Below, piece after piece: positions 21,143-27,824 of a DNA stretch of 27,824 bases. The notes beneath the pieces are model-generated. The model was not told the origin of the DNA. It saw only the letters and a program-made list of their open reading frames with translations, and did not search any database. A program made the translations under genes and the position numbers. This DNA comes from Hypsibius dujardini. Taxonomy: Eukaryota > Tardigrada > Eutardigrada > Parachela > Hypsibiidae. The DNA lies in NCBI GenBank assembly GCA_001579985.1, contig LRSR01009484.1:1-27824 (forward strand), given 5' to 3'. The first letter of the stretch is position 1, and every line of letters starts with the position of its first letter.

Positions 21143-23778
21143 TCAATTGAATGTCACCTTATTAGATGACCAGTTAGACGAAATGCTTAATTCTATTCGA
21201 TCAGCCTCCAATTCGGGTGAATCCAGCAGCCACCAGGACGTGTCGGCATTTGATGTATTTACCCTGAAAGGAAAAGGACCATTGACTAAACGACTCATCA
21301 CCGCACGTTTCTCCGCAATAAAATTCCTAACTTGTCTGACCTCCGATATAGTGCGGCTGCAACTGAGGACCCCACAATAGCAAGGGCCAGAACAACCGCT
21401 GGTAGAAGTGTGGAAAATAGCAGGGTATCTATAAATCCGTAACCGGAGTCGAAAAGATGTACAGCCGTTTCTGTCAAGGATCAATGTATGGTACCTCTCG
21501 AAGTTCTACATCGTAAGCGATCTCCAAGGAATCCGCACCAAGGCTCATTGGGCGGTGGCGTTCCATCGGGTGTGGACCAGGTTATGTTATGGGGCGCCTG
21601 GCTCGACGCATCAGGTGAGCCGCCATAGTATTCGACGACCTGAGTGAAGCATAATTCGTATTCATACTAGCCAAAAGCTAATGAATTAGTATTAGTCCAA
21701 AGCTTGTGGAGCTTTTTGGCCTGCCAGACTTACAACAAATTGTTTCTTCGTTTGCTGAAACCCTAAGAGGCACATTCGATTTTGCCGTTCGCCAGAAGCG
21801 TCGATGTAGCGGTCGCCGAAACCTTTCGCAAGGACCGTTCTATTGAGCAGCTGTTGTGCCAGTACTTGACCGCTGGTGAGGTCTTTCCTCTGATCTATTG
21901 TTTCATTTAAGATCTGTAAAAGGAAACGTATGAAATCCGAGCGGCATATAACTCGTAGGCTGAAAGAGGTCGGTTGATTACTTCGGCCAGAATTTTCATC
22001 GATCTGTACGCGTCAATCGCCATTTCTGATGGCTGAAAATAATGCGTCAGTAAACAGCGAAATTGCAGATATCCCTCTTAATTGTACTTACACCACGATT
22101 AGGCGGAAATGTCATGTTGTAATCATGCAAGCTCCGCTCTCTCATTTCCGCAACCAGAGTGGGCTCAGTATCCGGCTCATATCCATAACAAGGCGACAGG
22201 AGGAAGGATGTCGAAAACCATTCCAAGGAGGTCTACGTAAGAGGCACGCATCTTACTGGTGATTCTACTACAGACAAGACAGCACCCCATCTTGAGGTAA
22301 GTTTTAGAGAATGGGCCATTGTTTTGCCAAAACTATCTGAATAGCCAATTCATCACTATATTACCATGTTTTACTAAAAAACAGTACACCTTTTTAGCTC
22401 AAAGTGAGGTGGGGCTTGTATAAAATTTACCCCCTCACAATATTTTTTATTTATTTGAAGGTCTTAATGGGACTCAACTTCTCAAATGACTCACGGCATT
22501 ATCATTGGGAATCCACTGGTATGTTCCTGATGGGGCTTCTGGTAATTCGATATAGATCCAAACCTAGAACATGGTGCACCCTTTTCAGTTAAGGTCATTT
22601 GTACGAAACGATTTTTGAGGAAGCACGTACAAACTCTTGAGTGCGAGTGAAGCCCAGACGATTTGCTGAATGCTGCAGTAATTACTTTTGAAATGGCAAG
22701 TTCTTATTATTCTCGATTCGATAACAAAAGAGGTACCATGAAACGACGCATTGTGGCAGGCAGCACAGCGAAAAAAACCACTGAAAAAAAATGATCGAGT
22801 TCGGGGGAATTTTACCAGTAAAAATTTAAGGCTAGTACCTCGGCTGACTGCAGCCATCTCTTGGAGCGTCTTTTCGTAGTCGATGCCGACAGCTGAACTG
22901 ATGGGGAAAAAGTACATTTGCAGTCCGTCAAGGCTGGCCTGACGGGCATTCCTCGAAATGTACTTTCCCATCATAATGTAGAAGGTGGATGAGGTGAGGT
23001 CGTACGAGAAGGATGATGAAGTCCAGTTATATTTTTTCAACAGTTGCACGGCCATGTCTGCGAAGGACTGATACTGGATACTACCAAGGGCGACGGTTGT
23101 GGGGTATAATTCGCGATCTCGTGCGGTAGAAAATATTGTTCCACTAAAAGTATAACATGCCTGAATTAAAAATATCCTATTTAAGTGATTTTAACTTACG
23201 TCAAAAGGAGCAGCACATCCCACTCTGGAAAAAATGAAAACAAAGTTCTCTAAAGTTACCAACTTCTAAGCAAGCGGATAAACGAAATATGTTGTAGACA
23301 AACCACGCGCTAGGGAAGGAAGTATTGTAGTTTCATCACACCCTGTAAGAATAGAGTATTTAAAACGCTAGTGTTTGTTAATAAAGCAAAGTTGTGAAAT
23401 TATAAAGACCTTTCAAAAGTTACCTCCAAAGAAGAGAACAATGTTGTTTCCGCGTTCCTTTTCACGGTGATACAAGCTAACTACACTGTCGTAGTTAGCG
23501 CCGAGATCCAGACACGTTTTGATGGTTCCACGTGACGATGAGACATATTGATGGTGTATGTTGAAGTCATCTTTGAACTGGACATTCACGTCGCGAGCAC
23601 CCAAATCGTAGCCGGGTCCTGTATACGGAAGTGACTGTAACAAAGGCATGTCAGTGATAACATATATTAGGGCAGTGACGTTGAACACTGAGTGCGACTC
23701 CATAAGGCGCTGGCTCTGCTTAGCGAGCAACGTTTGCAGAAGTGGAAGCACTAAGATAATACTGCAGAAAAGGACCAT
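21143..23778 (-). CDS. Single-span receptor with ANF-type ligand-binding domain, 13 exons, no cyclase domain
   Basis: Minus-strand exons: 23778-23424, 23342-23304, 23224-23200, 23143-22839, 22780-22737, 22672-22631, 22563-22495, 22232-22092, 22032-21982, 21913-21734, 21639-21495, 21470-21332, 21263-21143. All phases agree, giving 551 aa. Signal peptide VLFCSIILVLPLLQTLL (2-18). The ectodomain resembles the extracellular region of natriuretic peptide receptors and receptor guanylate cyclases: VITDMPL, TGPGYDLGARDVN, GCDETTILPSLA, RELYPTTVALG, LLKKYNWT, RRFMHSANRLGFT, the GDRYIDASGER strand, then ITWSTPDG and PWCGF before the membrane. Transmembrane span about 479-506 (LLFSTLLPAVVLALAIVGSS), then YRRSDK and a 45-residue tail with SWWLLDSPELEAD. 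It stops at TGA 21143 unless a further splice at 21158 (GTGACA) is used. Size and short tail resemble the clearance receptor NPR3. Start ATG 23778 (A at -3, G at +4) is preferred over ATG 23853. Smallest exons are inferred. Confidence 0.8.
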
Positions 23779-24350
23779 GTTTAGAGTAGTGGATATATTT
23801 AACAGTACAGAAGTAAGGTACTCATCGTGATAACTCGTTAACTCCCATCCCATAGAAACGCTGGCAGTCTACATCGAGTATACACCGCAGTATCAAGGCC
23901 AAGACGACTGAAAAAGAAATCATTAAGGGAATTGAAAACAATCTTGTGTCATTTATGGAGAATCAGGGAAATGTTTGTGGCGTAGCGTAGCCGTTTCGGT
24001 GAAATCGATGTTTGGAGAAGCAATGATCTAATAGATAAGCGTAAAAATTGCTTACATCCGCCGTTTTCACGAAGCAAAAGAACTCATAAGGTAACCACTT
24101 CCGGCTGGGCAATCAGGAAAACGTCAGATTTCGAAATTGTTCATTTAGAAAAATAATTATGCAGAATAAGTCATAATTGAAAACACACTTGATACACGCT
24201 ATACACCTTTTGGGCCAAGGGATAAAAAGTCATTAAGGACCGGTAGTAAATTTAATTTAAGCCCGCGCATGACCGCAGCTCACCGTCACGAACTATTAAA
24301 ATCTTATTTTCACCCGTAAAATTACATGTTTGCAATTTTTTCATTTGCAG
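23779..24350. other. Upstream region of the receptor gene
   Basis: Nothing recognisable apart from probable promoter and 5' UTR of the minus-strand receptor. No piece of a first GPCR exon was found here, although an orphan second exon follows at 24351. Confidence 0.5.
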
Positions 24351-24410
24351 ATCATCTACCTGACCATGTCGCAGGAATATTGAGGGGAGTTGGTGGCGCT
24401 GTGGAATAAG
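24351..24410 (+). pseudogene. Orphan last-exon fragment of a GPCR, broken by a stop
   Basis: After a good acceptor (pyrimidines then TTTGCAG, ending at 24350) the frame reads IIYLTMSQEY, a stop (TGA 24381), then GEL. This aligns with exon 2 of the GPCR at the window end (27728 onward), which reads IIFLTMSREYRREL. The CGA arginine codon there is TGA here. No matching first exon with TM1-TM7 is visible upstream. It is best read as a relic of a duplicated receptor gene. A truncated but used exon is unlikely without an upstream partner. Confidence 0.7.
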
Positions 24411-24838
24411 TTAACAGTCTTCATCATTTGACTTCATTTGATTATATTAGTGCTAAATACAATGTAATTCGTATGGTCATAAACATGCACTTTACCAAAA
24501 ACCTATTATTGGTAATTAAAAAGCTCTGGCCTTTAAGCCCGCTATATATTATTATGTACCCTTTATTCACGGACTTTAAGACGCTTTGTTAATCCAATTT
24601 ATAACGAAAGAGGTGTTTTACGTTTGGTGCATCTAAATTGGGTTTAAGTCGGCAACTGCCGTGTTCATCAACAATTTCACTGTTCTGTTGGCTCTCAGTT
24701 AAAGCAGGGTCGTTGATCTTTAATTGGGACCTCAGACGGCGCTGGTTCTGGCCAGCATTGAATCAAATGTCGGCGGAGTGCCATGGCGCTAATAGAATTC
24801 AGCTAAAACCGGGTACAGTTTAAGATAATAAGCATGTA

Positions 24839-25731
24839 CAGGATGATTCACTAACACGTGGACACGCGCGATCGGTTGTCACAGGAACGGTGCGCAACTG
24901 ATCATGTCCCTGTGATTAGCTTAAACGGAGATGATTCAGTTTAGGAAAAGTTAGCGTTCAAACAATTGAGAAAAAGCAATAAGCCACCCCATGCAGCTCT
25001 ACCCAGAAAAGGTGACCATTTTATTTTCCTCGAACAAAAAAAGTATTCTTCTTCGTCATTGTAATTGCTCTTCCTATGCATTTTTTTGTACTTTCCTAAA
25101 CATTTGTCGATGGTCTATTAGAAAAGTATAACTTGAGAGTCTAAATTGACCAATTGAGAGAACCAGGCCTGTCGATAACTTGTCCATCCGATATTAGGGA
25201 AGGTTTTTCACATGCTGTATCTCAGCATTGTTCAACTCTATGTTTTCAACTAAGGCAATAAATATGCTCATTGTATGCATATTTGCATTGAAAAACTAGA
25301 GACAAGAATGATCCAACATGTTTTTAATCTGAAAGTTTTCAAAACACATCAAAAAAACACTTTTGGCGTCATTTAAAAAAAAATATTTTTCATAAATCGG
25401 TTTCCAAACCAATTTGCCTTTCAAAGGGCTTCTTGTGAAGCCTATCTGTTCTGCTATGCATTGCTATAAACCGATTTTCGAAGTAGGGCGGCTCACTTTC
25501 GTATCATTAAATTCAGTTATTGGCGCAAAATGGCAAAAAATATCAGCCAACTTCGTCCAATTTTTGTGGCTAGTGCCCCTGCCTTACAGAATGAAATCAG
25601 AAACATCCCAACCCAGGTATTTAGACGCAAAACAGTTAAGCTTCATATAACCTGAAGAATTTGACCAAAATAATGAAAACCGTCTTTTTGGTGATTTTGT
25701 TAATGTGTCCATGTGGTAGTGAATCACCCTG
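24839..25731. mobile_element. Non-autonomous DNA transposon with TA target-site duplication
   Basis: The left tip at 24839 (CAGGATGATTCACTAACACG) and the reverse complement of the right tip at 25731 (CAGGGTGATTCACTACCACA) agree at 24 of the first 27 positions. TA dinucleotides flank both ends (24837-24838 and 25732-25733), as expected of Tc1/mariner-type insertion. The 893-bp body has no transposase-length frame; frames up to 85 codons look random. Superfamily assignment rests only on TA flanks and tip style. Confidence 0.85.
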
Positions 25732-26261
25732 TACAACCGAGTCCTGAGGTAACGAAGGTATGCCAAACTATGCCTGTCACATTGCAATGAAATGAGAACT
25801 GACGAATGGATCACGCGGAGAATACGAGCAGTATTATGCATTCAGGGAGCTCAAGAGATATCGCCCACTAGTGTTATTAATCTCCTCTATGTCAATGCGA
25901 TGGTTTCCATATCCGCAAAATGTAATAAATTCTTTGCGTAATTACATCCGGTATCTCAGAGTTCATACAGTTCAGTGTTCATGATGTCTTACGCTAGGGC
26001 TTAGGCCTTCCATTCCTTCAACACCTGTGTCCGCCTTGGTTTTCTTGCTTTAGTATGACATTATAATTTTAAGGTGATAGACAAAAGAAAATGGGTGAAA
26101 ACTGACACTTCCTAGTATTATTAATACTGTGCGGGCTCGATAAAAAACGTCGGAATAAAGTACTCCGAAAAACTGGAACAGGCAACATAACAAGAAGGGA
26201 GGTATGCAGGCACATTATCAGAAATCCATAAAATGACCGATATGTCCGCGGCCTCTACAAG

Positions 26262-26294
26262 TGCACGCTTTAAGCAAATTATACTAAGCGTGCA
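26262..26294. repeat. Hairpin with 9-bp stem
   Basis: TGCACGCTT (26262-26270) and AAGCGTGCA (26286-26294) are exact complements around a 15-base loop, in non-coding DNA about 440 bp upstream of the GPCR start. No terminator or RNA gene function is claimed. Confidence 0.5.
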
Positions 26295-26731
26295 GTAATA
26301 TATAATTGAGGTCCCACTGAGGTCCAGCTCAACATCTACCTATAGGGACCCAGGATGGACAAAGTCAATTATCACGAACATGTAATAAGTTTCGATGAAA
26401 TCAAATCCCACTCATAATGTCAATCCATCGTCAAGACTTGTGAAATCAAATTCCACCCGTGAAGTTGCATATGTCTGGGCAAACACGGTCCTGCAGTAAT
26501 TATGTGATGGATGGAATGATTAAATATTTCGTACAAAAACGTGAGGACTCAATACCTTTACAATTATCGCTCACCACACATATCAAACTGACGCCCGGAG
26601 TACGTCAACTGCGGTAACATAAATGAGTACCGGCGGTCTTGTGCTTGGGTGATCGATTTCGTTATAACGGGAATAGGTAACAAACGTTATCATTTCCTTA
26701 TTTTCTTTTCACTTTCCGGTAGAGCCTTAGA

Positions 26732-27824
26732 ATGAACTACTCTGCCAACGCGTTACTTAGCACAAACACAACCACCAACAGCAACGTTACTATTGACCTT
26801 TTTAAGCTCATCTGGAGAAAACATGAAAATTCCCTCAAAGTATGGATAGTCTTCAACAGTATTATCTGCGTGACGGGAACCCTGTTGAATCTCGCCATTC
26901 TCATCACTTTGATTACTCTGACAAAGATCATTTATTCGGCATGCCGAATCCAGATGGCCCATCTCATTGTCATTGACCTGGTGCAATGCATGGTGACCAT
27001 TCCACTGGACCTTCTTGTCAGCTACTACCCAAGGCTGCTCACCCCGTTAGAATGCGGCCTCAGCAAGCTGCCTTTTCTCATGATCGAATGCTCCGCCAAT
27101 TGGGCAACTCTTTCGGTGGCAGCCAATCGCTTCATCGCCCTGGTTTTTCCCACGTACTACCGACAAGTATGCCGGAATAAATGGTTCAACATCGGCAGCA
27201 TTGCCGGGTCCTGGTTTATAGGTTTCCTACTAAATACCCCTTACCTCACCGGCTACGGAGGTTACTTTGCCATGAGTCCTCCTTGGTATCGATGCATATT
27301 TTACTCAACAGGGCGATTCCCACAGGAAAACATCATTTATTTAGGATTTGTTTTGCCAATGACAATTCTAGGCTTGCTCTACGTCTCTGTAGGCCTGAAA
27401 ATCACATTTTCGAGGTTGTGGGACCGACAAGCAGTGGGTGTGGTCAGTGTTACTCCCGCGTTGGGTCGTCGGATGGGAAAACGATTGGACCTAGCCCGTA
27501 TGCTTTTTGTTGCGGCGTTCTTCTACATCCTCTTGTACTTGCCGAACCCGGTACTGGGATGGTTTTACCCCTGGTTGTTTGTGGGTTCGCCCATTGGGCG
27601 TATGTGGTTACGGACGGTCTACTGTATGGGCTTTCTCGTCAATCCGGTAAGAACTGGTTTTTGTTCACGTGAGGGATATGATGCTTAATTCTGTCGGTCT
27701 CACGTGAACGGTTTTCTGGTTTTTCAGATCATATTCTTAACCATGTCTCGAGAATATCGACGGGAGTTAATGATGCAATTAAGAAGTTTTACGACACTCC
27801 TTGGACGTCATTTATGCCCGTACC
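26732..27824 (+). CDS. Class A-like seven-transmembrane receptor (GPCR), 3' end beyond window
   Basis: Exon 1 is 26732-27646 (305 codons), the intron 27647-27727 (GTAAGA...TTTTCAG), and exon 2 starts at 27728 and is open to the window end. The N-terminus has NYS, NTT and NVT glycosylation-type sites. Spans: TM1 about 38-63 (Asn53), TM2 76-98 (Asp82), TM3 111-137, TM4 152-173, TM5 201-223, TM6 255-280, TM7 290-312. Cys108 and Cys188 fit the TM3-ECL2 disulfide. The DRY position reads NRF (132-134), and TM7 has NPIIF in place of NPxxY; helix 8 is SREYRREL. The TM6 CWxP motif is replaced by LYLPNP. Start: in-frame TAG at 26720 lies just upstream of ATG 26732. Ligand unknown; probably an orphan or lineage-expanded receptor. 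Confidence 0.9.

Larger units (their letters stand above)
24411..26731. other. Intergenic region between the GPCR relic and the GPCR gene
   Basis: Contains a TA-flanked transposon (24839-25731) and a 9-bp-stem hairpin (26262-26294). No supported gene. The last bases before 26732 form a pyrimidine-rich tract ending in CGGTAG (26717-26722), which could be the acceptor of a 5' UTR intron. Confidence 0.5.

Noticed and set aside
1-27824. CRISPR array, bacterial operon or phage-like system
   Set aside because: No regularly spaced identical repeats with unique spacers and no ribosome-binding-site-led gene string; the window is intron-bearing animal DNA.

Overview
This is nuclear DNA from an animal. 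Genes are split by short GT-AG introns, the products are secreted or membrane proteins of metazoan families, and gaps are filled with foldback elements and microsatellites. Intron style and receptor content suggest a small-genome ecdysozoan, possibly a tardigrade, but this is inference with low confidence. No bacterial operon, CRISPR array, rRNA or convincing tRNA was seen.

Layout. (1) 871-4412, plus: a complete five-exon cystathionine gamma-lyase-family PLP enzyme with a glutamine-rich C-terminal tail. Its last intron is largely a foldback element whose outer tip is the 5' splice site. (2) 4413-7853: intergenic, with a degenerate tandem repeat (5940-6150) and a 0.5 kb foldback element (6583-7095). 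(3) 7854-10838 and 12014-14738, plus: two tandem seven-exon ecto-apyrase (NTPDase, GDA1/CD39 family) genes. Exons 2-6 have identical lengths in both, so this is a tandem duplication. The spacer holds a near-perfect foldback element and tetranucleotide repeats. (4) 15800-18393, minus: a four-exon secreted protein with a MAM-like module, a threonine-rich linker and an unassigned beta-rich C-terminal module. (5) 18394-21142: repeats and small inverted repeats, no supported gene. (6) 21143-23778, minus: a 13-exon receptor with a natriuretic-peptide-receptor/receptor-guanylate-cyclase type ligand-binding ectodomain, one membrane span and a short tail. Several exons are only 25-51 nt. (7) 24351-24410, plus: a broken last exon of a GPCR like the one at the window end. 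(8) 24839-25731: a TA-flanked transposon with 27-bp terminal inverted repeats and no transposase. (9) 26732-27824, plus: a class A-like seven-transmembrane receptor that runs off the window.

The genes do not form one pathway. Apyrases set extracellular nucleotide levels, and the two receptors would sense external ligands, but adjacency gives no firm evidence that they work together. All exon models were built by hand from reading frame, splice consensus, phase continuity and family resemblance; no search or transcript data were used. The points most worth a second look are the intron-filling foldback element that supplies a splice donor, the cyclase-less receptor with a 25-nt exon, the apyrase duplication with divergent C-termini, the substituted reaction-specificity residue in the gamma-lyase, and the orphan GPCR exon.
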